A stretch of DNA of 64,000 nt, from assembly GCF_050433565.1 (NCBI RefSeq), contig NZ_JBNPWZ010000005.1, positions 169,592 through 233,591 on the forward strand. Reading direction: 5' to 3'. This DNA comes from Ornithinibacillus bavariensis. GTDB lineage: Bacteria > Bacillota > Bacilli > Bacillales > Amphibacillaceae. The notes beneath the pieces were generated by a model. The model searched no databases. It had not been told where the DNA came from and worked only from the letters and a program-made list of their open reading frames with translations. Positions 1-9,106 of this stretch are shown here, piece by piece. Each line of letters begins with the position of its first letter. Position 1 is the first letter of the stretch. The position numbers and the translations under genes were made by a program.

Positions 1-1
1 C

Positions 2-466
2 GCTGTAAAAAACCAAACAGGGTGTATCGTTGCTCCTAATTTTGCAATCGGAGCAGTATTAATGATGCATTTTTCAAAGGTAGCAGCTAAATTTTTTCCA
101 GATGTAGAAATTATCGAAAAACACCATGCTCAAAAAATTGATGCACCATCAGGGACCGCTTTAAAAACAGTAGAGATGATTAAAGAAGTCCGGAAAAGTA
201 GAGCTCAAGGTCACATTTACGAGCTTGAGACGATGATAGGGGCTAGGGGTGCAACTGATGATGGTGTACACATCCATAGCGTGAGACTCCCTGGGCATGT
301 CGCTCATCAGGAAGTTATCTTTGGTGGTGATGGGCAAACCCTAACAATTAAACACGATTCCATAAATCGTAAGTCGTTTATGGAAGGTATTAAATTATCA
401 GTTAAGCATGTCATGCAATTAAATGATTATGTATATGGTTTGGAAAATATCCTTGATTTAACCTAA
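2..466 (+). CDS. dapB: 4-hydroxy-tetrahydrodipicolinate reductase, 5' end cut by window edge
   Basis: DapB reduces 4-hydroxy-tetrahydrodipicolinate with NAD(P)H in the cytosol, a step towards lysine and diaminopimelate for the cell wall. The reading frame is open from the window edge. It begins with the family segment GCIVAPNFAIGAVLMM, followed by the catalytic block HHAQKIDAPSGTALK (His-His and Lys) and the C-terminal GRGATDDGVHIHSVRLPGH-like block (GARGAT here). The N-terminal Rossmann nucleotide-binding part lies outside the window. mgsA follows after 15 bases, as in Bacillus. Identification is secure; the gene looks intact as far as it can be seen. Confidence 0.95.
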   Translation, partial: AVKNQTGCIVAPNFAIGAVLMMHFSKVAAKFFPDVEIIEKHHAQKIDAPSGTALKTVEMIKEVRKSRAQGHIYELETMIGARGATDDGVHIHSVRLPGHVAHQEVIFGGDGQTLTIKHDSINRKSFMEGIKLSVKHVMQLNDYVYGLENILDLT

Positions 467-481
467 ACAGGAGGCCGTTAA

Positions 482-898
482 ATGAATATTGCACTTATTG
501 CCCATGATAAGAAAAAACAAATAATGGTAAGCTTTGCTATTGCCTACCAGCATGTATTAAAAAAGCATAAACTATTTGCGACAGGTACTACTGGAAAACG
601 AATAACTGATGAGACTGGTTTAGTAATTCATCGATTTCAATCTGGTCCGCTTGGAGGGGATCAACAAATTGGAGCGATGGTAGCAAATAATGAAATGGAT
701 ATGGTTATTTTTTTTAGAGATCCACTAACCGCACAGCCACATGAACCAGATGTAACAGCTTTAATTCGTCTTTGTGATGTTCATGAAATACCGCTTGCTA
801 CAAATCTAGGTTCAGCGGAGATTTTTATTCATGGACTAGAACGAGGAGATTTAAATTGGAGAGAAATTATAAAACAGAAGAAGGCTAGAGGAGAATGA
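482..898 (+). CDS. mgsA: Methylglyoxal synthase
   Basis: This cytosolic enzyme converts dihydroxyacetone phosphate to methylglyoxal and phosphate, a bypass of lower glycolysis. The 138-residue protein has the family length and motifs: the N-terminal IALIAHDKKK, the phosphate-binding ATGTTGKRI at about residues 37-45, SGPLGGDQQIGAMV with the catalytic Asp at about residues 58-72, and FFRDPLTAQPHEPD. A strong AGGAGG lies just upstream of the ATG. Its last four bases overlap the bshA start (ATGA), so translation is probably coupled. In B. subtilis a bshB1 deacetylase gene sits between these two; here it is absent. Confidence 0.95.
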   Translation: MNIALIAHDKKKQIMVSFAIAYQHVLKKHKLFATGTTGKRITDETGLVIHRFQSGPLGGDQQIGAMVANNEMDMVIFFRDPLTAQPHEPDVTALIRLCDVHEIPLATNLGSAEIFIHGLERGDLNWREIIKQKKARGE

Positions 899-2019
899 AA
901 AAAATTGGTATTACGTGTTATCCTACAGTTGGGGGATCGGGTGTAATTGCAACAGAGTTAGGAATACTTTTAGCAGAACAAGGTCATCAAATTCATTTTA
1001 TAACCTCGAGTGTTCCTTTTCGGCTAGACCGTGTGTATCCTTCCATCTATTATCATGAGGTAGAAATGAGCCATTATCCTGTTTTTCAATATCCACCTTA
1101 TGATTTAGCATTAGCTACAAAAATGGCAGAGGTAATTGATCGAGAGGAACTTGATATTTTACATGTCCATTACGCCTTACCACATGCAATTTGTGCAATT
1201 CTAGCAAGAGACATGGCAGAGCGTGATGTTAAGATTGTGACTACTTTACACGGGACAGATATTACGGTATTGGGGATTGATAATACCTTTAACCGAATGA
1301 TTAAATATGGAATTGAAAAATCGGATGCAGTAACGGCAGTTTCGCAGGACCTAGTAGCACAAACTAGAGAAATGATTCATACAGAAAAAGATATTCATGT
1401 CATTTATAATTTTGTAAATGAATCGGATTACCATAAAAAAGATTTAAATTTAATAAAAGAACAATACGGTATTCATCCCGATGAGAAGGTCGTTATTCAC
1501 ATTTCAAATTTCCGTAAAGTAAAGCGTTTAGGGGATATTGTACAAACGTTTAAACAAATAAAAGACCATGTGAATGCAAAATTACTACTGGTTGGTGATG
1601 GCCCTGAATATTCGAATACCTTTAACCTAGTAACAAAGCTAGGGCTGGAAAAAGATGTATTATTTCTAGGTAAACAAAATAATATTAGCGATTTATTATC
1701 CATAGCTGATTTGAATTTATTAATGTCTGAAAAAGAAAGCTTTGGGCTTGTTCTTTTAGAGGCTATGGCTTGTGAAGTGCCTTGTATTGGAACTAAAGTA
1801 GGTGGAATCCCAGAGGTTATTCTTCATGATGAAACTGGATATTTAGTAGAGCTTGGTGATACTGAGACAGCAGCTAATTATGCAATTAGGCTATTAAGGG
1901 ATGAAGAATTACATCATATTTTTGCTAAAAATTCGCTTGAACACGTGAGAAAAAATTTTCATTCATCCATCATTTTGAAGCAGTATATGGAATTATATCA
2001 TAACGTTTTAGAGCAATGA
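895..2019 (+). CDS. bshA: N-acetyl-alpha-D-glucosaminyl L-malate synthase (bacillithiol synthesis)
   Basis: BshA is a GT4-family glycosyltransferase that joins GlcNAc from UDP-GlcNAc to L-malate, the first step of bacillithiol synthesis. The 374-residue protein starts with KIGITCYPTVGGSGVIATELG, the BshA form of the GT-B glycine-rich loop. It carries HVHYALPHA, the TTLHGTDITVLG block, and the nucleotide-sugar site EKESFGLVLLEAMACEVPCIG (E-x7-E) near residues 280-300. It overlaps mgsA by 4 bases and is followed at once by cca. Bacillithiol also needs a deacetylase and BshC, which are not in this window. Confidence 0.93.
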   Translation: MKKIGITCYPTVGGSGVIATELGILLAEQGHQIHFITSSVPFRLDRVYPSIYYHEVEMSHYPVFQYPPYDLALATKMAEVIDREELDILHVHYALPHAICAILARDMAERDVKIVTTLHGTDITVLGIDNTFNRMIKYGIEKSDAVTAVSQDLVAQTREMIHTEKDIHVIYNFVNESDYHKKDLNLIKEQYGIHPDEKVVIHISNFRKVKRLGDIVQTFKQIKDHVNAKLLLVGDGPEYSNTFNLVTKLGLEKDVLFLGKQNNISDLLSIADLNLLMSEKESFGLVLLEAMACEVPCIGTKVGGIPEVILHDETGYLVELGDTETAANYAIRLLRDEELHHIFAKNSLEHVRKNFHSSIILKQYMELYHNVLEQ

Positions 2020-2029
2020 GGTGGCGTTT

Positions 2030-3232
2030 ATGGTGGACTTAACGGGTCCTTTTAAAGATGCTTTACATATTATCCGAACAATAGAATGTGCTGGGCATCA
2101 GGCATATTTTGTCGGAGGATGTGTTCGCGATTTAATTTTAAATCGAACGATAGGTGATATTGATATAACGACATCTGCTACCCCCGATGTTATTCAAGGA
2201 TTGTTTGCTAATGTAATTCCAGTAGGGATTGAGCATGGAACCGTTATCGTTCGCTATAATAAAACATCCTATGAGGTAACTACTTTTCGAGTTGAAGGGG
2301 AGTACTCTGATGGAAGACATCCAGATTCCGTATCCTTTATTGATCAACTTGATAAGGACCTTGAACGCAGAGACTTTACGATGAATGCTCTTGCTATGAA
2401 TAAGAGTGGCGATATTGTCGATTTATTTGGTGGAAAAGCTGATTTAAAAAAAAGAGTAATTCGAACAGTTGGTGATGGGAAAAAGAGATTCAAAGAGGAT
2501 CCGCTTCGAATCTTACGTGCACTGCGGTTTTCTAGCCAATTAGGGTTTGACCTTTCTACTGAAACAATTCAAGCTATAGTAAGTGTCAAGGCTGAGATAG
2601 AAGGACTTGCAGTTGAACGAATAACAAAGGAATTAGAAAAGCTTTTTGCTGGTGATCATGTCAAAATGGGATTACAATATGTTAGCGAATTACAGATTGA
2701 AGAACATTTACCTGTCTTTCAAACCTATTCACCTGTAGAAAAATTCCTTCATCATATAAAACCATTGCATTCATTAGCTGAAGTAATTTGTTTACTACAT
2801 CAGATGAATCCAGATATCGATATCCGCTATATTGTTAAGGCATGGAAATGCTCTAATCATACTTGGAAGACTGCTGAAAGACTAAATGAGGCTTTGGAGT
2901 ATGGGAAGATTCATGGTATCGATAGATGGCTTGCTTATCTTTTGTTACCAGACCTGCACGAAGCATATTGTCGTTTAATGGATATCATTAATTCGAATAC
3001 AATTGATTGTACTCTCTTGCATAAGTTAAAAGCAGAACTTCCCATTTCATCAAGACAGGAAATGCTGATAAATGGAAATGATATAATTGAAATGTACCCC
3101 ACTAGGAATAGGGGACCATGGATACAAAAGAAATTAAATGAATTAGAGAAACAAATAGTATTAGGTAATATTAATAATGAGAAATCTACATTAAAGGATT
3201 GGGTAAAATGGAATCCACCAGAAGTAAATTAA
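2030..3232 (+). CDS. cca: CCA-adding tRNA nucleotidyltransferase
   Basis: This enzyme builds or repairs the 3' CCA end of tRNAs using CTP and ATP. The 400-residue protein shows the class II nucleotidyltransferase core: YFVGGCVRDLILNR, then GDIDITTSATPD with the catalytic metal-binding Asp-x-Asp, then the RRDFTMNALAMN block and the DPLRILRALRFSSQLGF neck motif. I chose the ATG at 2030 because GAGGTGG sits at 2018-2024. A GTG nine bases upstream is in frame but overlaps that binding site. The gene overlaps the start of birA by 25 bases. Confidence 0.92.
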   Translation: MVDLTGPFKDALHIIRTIECAGHQAYFVGGCVRDLILNRTIGDIDITTSATPDVIQGLFANVIPVGIEHGTVIVRYNKTSYEVTTFRVEGEYSDGRHPDSVSFIDQLDKDLERRDFTMNALAMNKSGDIVDLFGGKADLKKRVIRTVGDGKKRFKEDPLRILRALRFSSQLGFDLSTETIQAIVSVKAEIEGLAVERITKELEKLFAGDHVKMGLQYVSELQIEEHLPVFQTYSPVEKFLHHIKPLHSLAEVICLLHQMNPDIDIRYIVKAWKCSNHTWKTAERLNEALEYGKIHGIDRWLAYLLLPDLHEAYCRLMDIINSNTIDCTLLHKLKAELPISSRQEMLINGNDIIEMYPTRNRGPWIQKKLNELEKQIVLGNINNEKSTLKDWVKWNPPEVN

Positions 3233-4200
3233 TTAAGCTATTATCATTACAAGATGATAATTATATATCTGGTCAAGAAATATCAGATAAACTAAAAATT
3301 TCACGAAGCGCCATTTGGAAGCATATGAAAGAGCTAGAAAAGGATGGTTATGAAATTGAAGCTAAGCGAAACAAGGGGTATCGTATTCTTGGTTCACCAA
3401 ATAAAGTGAGCGAGAACACCATCCAATGGGGATTAGAAACCAACTGGCTAGGGAAAAAGGTTATCCATAAAGCTTCTACCCCCTCTACCCAGATTGTTGC
3501 TCATCAGCTTGCACAAGAAGGTGCAGGTCATGGCACAGTTGTTATAGCTGATGAACAAACAGCCGGAAAGGGTAGATTAAGTCGAGATTGGTATAGTGCT
3601 AAAAATAAGGGAATATGGATGAGCATTATTTTAAGACCAAATATTTTGCCGTATTTAGCTCCGCAACTTACATTACTGACTGCTACTGTATTAGCAGACG
3701 TCTTTCAAAAGAAATTACAGTTAGCTCCAAAGATTAAATGGCCAAATGATATTATTTTAAATGACAAGAAAGTATCTGGTATCTTAACCGAGATGCAAGC
3801 AGAGCAAGATAAAATAAATTATGTCATAATAGGATTTGGTATTAATGTAAATCATGAACAAAAGGAATTACCGAATACCATTATTAACCGAGCTACCTCT
3901 CTAAAAATTGAAACTGGTCAAGCATGGGAAATTATTGATCTAATTCAACGTATTCTTGCCACTTTTGAAGAGAAATATGAAGAATATATGTCTAAAGGCT
4001 TTCCTATCGTAAAACAAAACTGGGAACAAAATGGCTATCGAATAGGTGAGAAGACCAAAATTAAATCCTTTCAATCGGTTGATGAAGCGGTTATTATGGG
4101 AATTGCTGATGACGGAGCATTACTTGCAAAATATCAAGATGGCGAAGTAAAGAAGATTTATTCTGCAGAGATTGATTGGTTTAAGACTGAAAAGTTCTAA
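3208..4200 (+). CDS. birA: Biotin--protein ligase / biotin operon repressor
   Basis: BirA makes biotinyl-AMP and attaches biotin to carboxylases; with its N-terminal helix-turn-helix it also represses biotin genes. Residues about 1-65 are the winged helix (LKISRSAIWKHMKELEKDGYEIEAKRNKGYRI). The ligase core follows with the STQ substrate motif, DEQTAGKGRLSRDWYS biotin/ATP loop and KWPNDIILNDKKVSGILTEM. I prefer the ATG at 3208, which AAAGGA precedes at a sensible distance; a TTG at 3199 is also in frame. In B. subtilis panBCD lie between birA and dinG; here dinG follows directly. Confidence 0.92.
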   Translation: MESTRSKLIKLLSLQDDNYISGQEISDKLKISRSAIWKHMKELEKDGYEIEAKRNKGYRILGSPNKVSENTIQWGLETNWLGKKVIHKASTPSTQIVAHQLAQEGAGHGTVVIADEQTAGKGRLSRDWYSAKNKGIWMSIILRPNILPYLAPQLTLLTATVLADVFQKKLQLAPKIKWPNDIILNDKKVSGILTEMQAEQDKINYVIIGFGINVNHEQKELPNTIINRATSLKIETGQAWEIIDLIQRILATFEEKYEEYMSKGFPIVKQNWEQNGYRIGEKTKIKSFQSVDEAVIMGIADDGALLAKYQDGEVKKIYSAEIDWFKTEKF

Positions 4201-4229
4201 CGATAGATAGAAACAAGGTGGTGATAGGA

Positions 4230-7016
4230 TTGGATCGTTTTGTCGTAATAGATCTCGAAACAACGGGAAATGTCGCAGCAAAACAAGATAAAATCATAGA
4301 AGTAGGAATCGTTGTAGTTGAGGATGATCAAATTACAGAGGAATTCTCGACGATGGTCAATCCTGGGATAAATATACCACCCTTTATAACAAGATTAACT
4401 GGAATAACAGATGAAGATGTTAAGGATGCACCAACATTCTCTGATATAGCAGATACAATTACAGCAATGTTTGAAAATAGCTATCTCGTAGCCCATAACG
4501 TACCTTTTGATTTAGGGTTTTTGAATGCGGAGCTTGCTGCAATCGGTAAAAGAAGCTTAGGGAATCCAGTATTGGACACAGTAGAATTAACGAGGATATT
4601 ATTCCCTCAGGCACCTGGTTTTAAACTGGGAATATTAGCCGATTATTTAGGCATAGAACACGATAATCCCCACCGTGCTCTGTCTGATGCGTATGTGACT
4701 GCAAAGCTTTTAATTAAATTAAAACATAAAGTATCCACATTGCCTTATGAAACATTAGAGCATCTATTAAAATTGGAGAAAGTGTTAAAGTCTGATTTAT
4801 TTCAGCTATTTTCCAATCGTATGGAAGAATTAGCATATCAGGCTGTGGATGAAGGTGAGATAATTATACATAAGGGGCTCGCTTTTCGTAATGTTCTAGT
4901 TGATAAGAGGGAGGCCATTACGGTTTCTTCATCCTATGGGGATTATTTAGATTCCGTGTACGAAGAAGATGGTACAATGGCTCAAAACATGAAGAAATAT
5001 GAGAAGCGAGTAGGACAGCGAGTAATGTCTGAACATATTTATGATGCCTTTCAAACGAAGAAGCATGCATTAATTGAAGCGGAAACGGGGACAGGTAAAT
5101 CTTTAGCGTATTTATTGCCCACTGTTTATGAAGCTGTTAGAACCAATAAGCGAATTGTTATCAGTACCTATACAACGCAATTACAATCACAATTATTGGA
5201 GCATGAAATTCCATTAATTAAGAGGTTGGTCGATTTTCCTTTTAAAGTCACACTTCTAAAGGGTAAGCAACATTATATAAGTGTTGAAAAATTTGCTAAT
5301 GAACTCCACAATCACCAGCAGGATAATTATGATATTGCATTAACAAAAGCAATGATTCTGGTGTGGTTATTAGAAACAGAAACAGGAGATATAGATGAAC
5401 TACATCTACCATCTCATGGTAAGTTATTTTATAAGCGTATTTCAGCCGACTCTGAAGGAAGACCTGACCCAACTTCACCATGGTATAAGTATTCATTTTA
5501 TCAGAAGGCACGGAGAAGAGCTCAAGCTGCTGACATTATAATTACCAACCATGCTTTATTATGCACGGATATGTTTAATGATTATCAATTTCTTCCTTCG
5601 TATGATAAGGCGATTATTGATGAAGCACATCATTTGGAGGAAACAGTATCAAAACATTATGGGCTAAAATTAGACTATGTTAATATGCAACATGCACTTA
5701 ATCAAATAGGTAGTATCGGAGATGGAAATTGGCTTGATCAAATTCTTTTTAACAATCCTTCGATTGAGGAAAAATTGCCAAAGGATCGCTGGAATGACCT
5801 GTTGTCTTTAGCAAAGTATGAAATGGATGATTTCTTTCGGACCATTTTTCAATATGTACTTGACCAACCTGGAAATCAAAAGGTGTTAAGTGATGTTGGT
5901 CGTATACAGTATCGATTCGAAGAAGGAAAAGAGAAGGAAAGATATTGGAATATCATTAAAGAAATGGCGACTAGAATAATTTTCTATCTCCGTGATCTTA
6001 TTCATTTTTTGACCATTACATCAAAAGCATTAACGGATAAAAATGCAATCGAGGAAACACAGCTTCGAATTGATATACTACAATCGTTTATTGATGGGCT
6101 GGAACATTTATTCCTAATGGATAATGATACTAAAGATGTTAGGTGGATTGAAATTGAGGCATATGGAGCGAAAAATGCTGTATATCTCTATAGTGAGCCT
6201 ATACATGTGGCAACGATTTTAGCGGAGTGTTTTTTTGATGTGAAGGAAAGTGTTATTTTAACTAGTGCGACTTTAACAATGAAAAATTCGTTTCAATATA
6301 TACAAAAGAGATTAGGTCTCTCCAGTGATCGTCTTGAGACTCAAAAAATTCCATCTCCTTTCTCTTATGTTGATCAGGTCAGAGTAATGGTTCCAAATGA
6401 CTTTCCAGATGTAACCTACGGTAATACAGATGATTTCATTCATGCAACTTGTGAAACAATTCTATCCCTTGCAGAAATAACAGGTGGGAGGATGCTTGTC
6501 TTATTTACCTCTTATGATATGCTTAAGAAATCGTATTATTTGTTAAAAGAATCAATGGAGAGCGAGAAATATGTCTTAATTGCACAAGGTATTTCTAGTG
6601 GTAGTAGGGAGAGGCTTAAGAAGAACTTCCAAACCTTCGATCAATCCATATTACTTGGAACAAGCTCTTTTTGGGAAGGTGTAGATATTCCTGGAGATGA
6701 TTTGTCATGTTTAATGATTGTTCGGTTACCATTCCAGCCACCGAATCACCCAGTTTATGAAGCAAAATCCATAGCAATGAAAAATATTGGAGAGAATGCT
6801 TTTTATGATCTTTCTTTACCGAATGCAGTAATTCGATTTAAGCAAGGATTTGGACGACTTATTCGATCGAATAATGATAGAGGAATCGTATTTATTTGTG
6901 ACGCAAGAATAATAAAATCTCGCTATGGGAAGTATTTCACTGAATCTATACCACAAGTACCTATTGCTTTCAATTCAACTTCAGAGCTAATGAAAAAAGC
7001 GCTCGATTGGTTCTAA
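4230..7016 (+). CDS. dinG: DinG-family ATP-dependent helicase with N-terminal exonuclease domain
   Basis: The protein joins a DEDDh 3'-5' exonuclease-like domain (FVVIDLETTG near the start, then NVPFDLGFLNAEL and HRALSDA at about residues 95-160) to a superfamily 2 XPD-like helicase. The helicase Walker A (EAETGTGKSLAYLLP) is near residue 290, the DEAHH box near 460, and the SSFWEGVDIPG and GFGRLIRS motifs near the C terminus. This is the Firmicutes DinG architecture, about 930 residues. I prefer the TTG at 4230, which the site AAGGTGGTGA precedes; GTG codons at 4218 and 4221 are in frame but overlap that site. The role in repair is inferred from the family. Confidence 0.9.
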   Translation: MDRFVVIDLETTGNVAAKQDKIIEVGIVVVEDDQITEEFSTMVNPGINIPPFITRLTGITDEDVKDAPTFSDIADTITAMFENSYLVAHNVPFDLGFLNAELAAIGKRSLGNPVLDTVELTRILFPQAPGFKLGILADYLGIEHDNPHRALSDAYVTAKLLIKLKHKVSTLPYETLEHLLKLEKVLKSDLFQLFSNRMEELAYQAVDEGEIIIHKGLAFRNVLVDKREAITVSSSYGDYLDSVYEEDGTMAQNMKKYEKRVGQRVMSEHIYDAFQTKKHALIEAETGTGKSLAYLLPTVYEAVRTNKRIVISTYTTQLQSQLLEHEIPLIKRLVDFPFKVTLLKGKQHYISVEKFANELHNHQQDNYDIALTKAMILVWLLETETGDIDELHLPSHGKLFYKRISADSEGRPDPTSPWYKYSFYQKARRRAQAADIIITNHALLCTDMFNDYQFLPSYDKAIIDEAHHLEETVSKHYGLKLDYVNMQHALNQIGSIGDGNWLDQILFNNPSIEEKLPKDRWNDLLSLAKYEMDDFFRTIFQYVLDQPGNQKVLSDVGRIQYRFEEGKEKERYWNIIKEMATRIIFYLRDLIHFLTITSKALTDKNAIEETQLRIDILQSFIDGLEHLFLMDNDTKDVRWIEIEAYGAKNAVYLYSEPIHVATILAECFFDVKESVILTSATLTMKNSFQYIQKRLGLSSDRLETQKIPSPFSYVDQVRVMVPNDFPDVTYGNTDDFIHATCETILSLAEITGGRMLVLFTSYDMLKKSYYLLKESMESEKYVLIAQGISSGSRERLKKNFQTFDQSILLGTSSFWEGVDIPGDDLSCLMIVRLPFQPPNHPVYEAKSIAMKNIGENAFYDLSLPNAVIRFKQGFGRLIRSNNDRGIVFICDARIIKSRYGKYFTESIPQVPIAFNSTSELMKKALDWF

Positions 7017-7022
7017 AAAAAA

Positions 7023-7045
7023 TACTGATGCAAAGAGCATCAGTA
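7023..7045 (+). terminator. Hairpin after dinG, weak terminator candidate
   Basis: TACTGATGC and GCATCAGTA form a perfect 9-bp stem seven bases after the dinG stop. No T-run follows, so it is a poor intrinsic terminator and may only be a 3' end stabilising hairpin. The rest of the interval to 7116 is AT-rich and shows no gene. Confidence 0.4.
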
Positions 7046-7116
7046 AGCAGGATGGTATGGTGTTTAGAAATTTTTGGTTGAAATAAATAAAAACAAAACA
7101 AAAATCAAGAATTGCT

Positions 7117-7125
7117 TGGTATAAT
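7117..7125 (+). promoter_or_regulatory. Extended -10 promoter upstream of ypmB-aspB-asnS
   Basis: TGGTATAAT is a TGn-extended -10 element. There is no good -35 at the usual distance, as expected for an extended -10 promoter. It would start a transcript near 7132 and read into the small ORF at 7251, ypmB, aspB and asnS. Confidence 0.5.
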
Positions 7126-7250
7126 GTATGTGTTTCATCTTATTTAAGTTCAACTTTACTTATAGTATAGACGTATAGCTGGTATCTATGTTTAGTAATA
7201 ATTGATAATTATAACAGTAAATTAAATGTATAGCTGAATTCGGAGGGTTT

Positions 7251-7304
7251 ATGATGATGCTACAAGCAAAATTAAAACTATATAAATGGATATGGAGAGA
7301 ATAG
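7251..7304 (+). CDS. Possible 17-residue small ORF upstream of ypmB
   Basis: A very good ribosome binding site (GGAGGG, 7242-7247) precedes three consecutive ATG codons that open a 17-codon frame, MMMLQAKLKLYKWIWRE. It ends at 7304, just before the ypmB start at 7308. In B. subtilis the short gene ypmA occupies this place, but this peptide is far shorter and shows no resemblance to it that I can see. It may be a real basic/aromatic micropeptide or only a translational coupling device for ypmB. Confidence 0.35.
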   Translation: MMMLQAKLKLYKWIWRE

Positions 7305-7307
7305 AAG

Positions 7308-7850
7308 TTGGCTCGAAAACAACTTTTTATGAATAAACGATCGTTTGAGTTACCCTCGGTAGTTAAATGGATATTACTTATTTTACTGATATTGTTTCTT
7401 GCTGTTATAATTTTTTTAATCGTCTTATATAACCAAATACAGGACGGCAAAACTGCAGGCTTCCAAGTGGCTGAACAGAGAGTCATTCAAGAAAGCTCTA
7501 TTATTGATATTTTAAAAACGTCTAGGTTCTTTGGTGAGAGTGGTTATCATGTAATTTACGGTAAGACAGACGATAAGGTAACACAAATTGCATTTGTACC
7601 TGATGACAAGGAACAAAAAATTACGATAGTGAACGAAGATGAAACCATTTCGTCTGATGAGGTAATGCAAAACTGGCAGCAGGGCTGTAAAAACTGTAGT
7701 CTCATCAAAATAGTTCCTGCAATATTAAAGGATACCCCATTATGGGAAATAAGTTATCAGGATGAAGCAAATCGCTATGTATTAGAATATGTTTCCATTT
7801 ATGATGGTTCTCAGTATGAGGAATTTCGTTTTAAGAAAATGTTCCAATAA
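7308..7850 (+). CDS. ypmB: YpmB-like membrane-anchored protein (DUF5590)
   Basis: A 180-residue protein of unknown function in the B. subtilis YpmB position directly before aspB. It has one strong N-terminal membrane segment (about residues 20-44, WILLILLILFLAVIIFLIVL) after a basic tail. A soluble domain with two PepSY-like halves follows and would lie outside the membrane. The start is TTG at 7308, with GGAGAG eight bases upstream. Name and family are inferred from position, length and topology; no catalytic residues are apparent. Confidence 0.7.
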   Translation: MARKQLFMNKRSFELPSVVKWILLILLILFLAVIIFLIVLYNQIQDGKTAGFQVAEQRVIQESSIIDILKTSRFFGESGYHVIYGKTDDKVTQIAFVPDDKEQKITIVNEDETISSDEVMQNWQQGCKNCSLIKIVPAILKDTPLWEISYQDEANRYVLEYVSIYDGSQYEEFRFKKMFQ

Positions 7851-7864
7851 GAGGTGATTTCGTA

Positions 7865-9049
7865 ATGGATATTGCAAAACGAGTACAAACATTAACACCT
7901 TCAACTACTTTAGCTATAACAGCGAAAGCCAATGAGCTAAAGCAAAATGGTTTTGACGTAATCGGGCTAGGAGCGGGTGAACCAGATTTCAATACTCCCG
8001 ATTACATCATAGATGCTGCTATAAAAGCAATGGAGGCGGGAAAAACAAAATACACTCCAACCGGCGGTATACAGGAGTTAAAGCTAGCTATTATTGAAAA
8101 ACTAAAACGTGATAATAATCTTTCATATAAATCGGATGAAATTATAGTAACTTCCGGTGCAAAACATGCACTATATACACTATTTCAAGCGTTATTAAAT
8201 GAAGGTGATGAGGTAATCGTTCCTGTCCCATATTGGGTTAGCTACCCAGAACAAATTAAGCTGGCAGGAGGTACGCCAATTTATGTGCCAGCTCTTGAAG
8301 AGAATGAATTTAAAATCTCTCCAAAACAATTAGAAGATGTTATCACACATAAAACAAAGGCTATTATTATTAATTCGCCAAGCAATCCAACAGGGATGAT
8401 GTACACGAAGGACGAGTTAGAGGCATTGGGTGAAATCTGTATAAAGCACAATATCTTAATTGTTTCAGATGAAATATATGAAAAACTTATTTATTCAGAG
8501 GATAGACATATTTCAATCGCAGGATTATCATCGGATTTAAAGGAGATAACCATTGTTATTAATGGGGTCTCTAAGTCACATGCAATGACAGGGTGGAGAA
8601 TAGGGTATGCAGCTGGTCCTTCGGCTATAATTAAGGCAATGACCAACCTAGCATCTCATTCAACTTCTAACCCTACCTCTATTGCTCAATACGCCGCATT
8701 AGCTGCATATCAAGCAGAAGTTGATCCAACCATGGAAATGAGGAAAGTATTTGCAGAAAGACTGGATGCGTTATATGATTTAATCATTAAGGTTCCAGGT
8801 ATAACCTGTCAAAAGCCTAAAGGAGCATTTTATTTATTTCCGAACGTAGCTAATGCAGCAAAGATGAATGGATTTAAGAATGTGGATGATTGGGCGAGTG
8901 CTCTATTAGATGAGGAACGAGTTGCAGTTGTACCAGGATCAGGATTCGGAGCTCCAGATTTTATCCGACTTTCCTATGCTATTTCTAAGGAACAACTCGA
9001 AGAAGCGGCATCACGTATTCATCGTTTTGTTGAAAAACATCTTAAATAA
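7865..9049 (+). CDS. aspB: Aspartate aminotransferase, class I PLP enzyme
   Basis: The enzyme transfers the amino group between aspartate and 2-oxoglutarate using pyridoxal phosphate. At 394 residues it matches the Bacillus AspB family: GLGAGEPDFNTP near residues 36-47, SGAKHALY for cofactor phosphate binding, INSPSNPTGMMY, VSDEIYEKL with the cofactor-binding Asp and Tyr, and VSKSHAMTGWRIGY with the PLP lysine near residue 238. GAGGTGA provides the binding site. It lies between ypmB and asnS; it makes aspartate, the substrate for asparagine formation elsewhere in metabolism. Confidence 0.93.
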   Translation: MDIAKRVQTLTPSTTLAITAKANELKQNGFDVIGLGAGEPDFNTPDYIIDAAIKAMEAGKTKYTPTGGIQELKLAIIEKLKRDNNLSYKSDEIIVTSGAKHALYTLFQALLNEGDEVIVPVPYWVSYPEQIKLAGGTPIYVPALEENEFKISPKQLEDVITHKTKAIIINSPSNPTGMMYTKDELEALGEICIKHNILIVSDEIYEKLIYSEDRHISIAGLSSDLKEITIVINGVSKSHAMTGWRIGYAAGPSAIIKAMTNLASHSTSNPTSIAQYAALAAYQAEVDPTMEMRKVFAERLDALYDLIIKVPGITCQKPKGAFYLFPNVANAAKMNGFKNVDDWASALLDEERVAVVPGSGFGAPDFIRLSYAISKEQLEEAASRIHRFVEKHLK

Positions 9050-9106
9050 ACTGAGCAAATAATACCCTTAATACTAGCAAATTTTTGTCTATTGGAGGTA
9101 ATTTTT

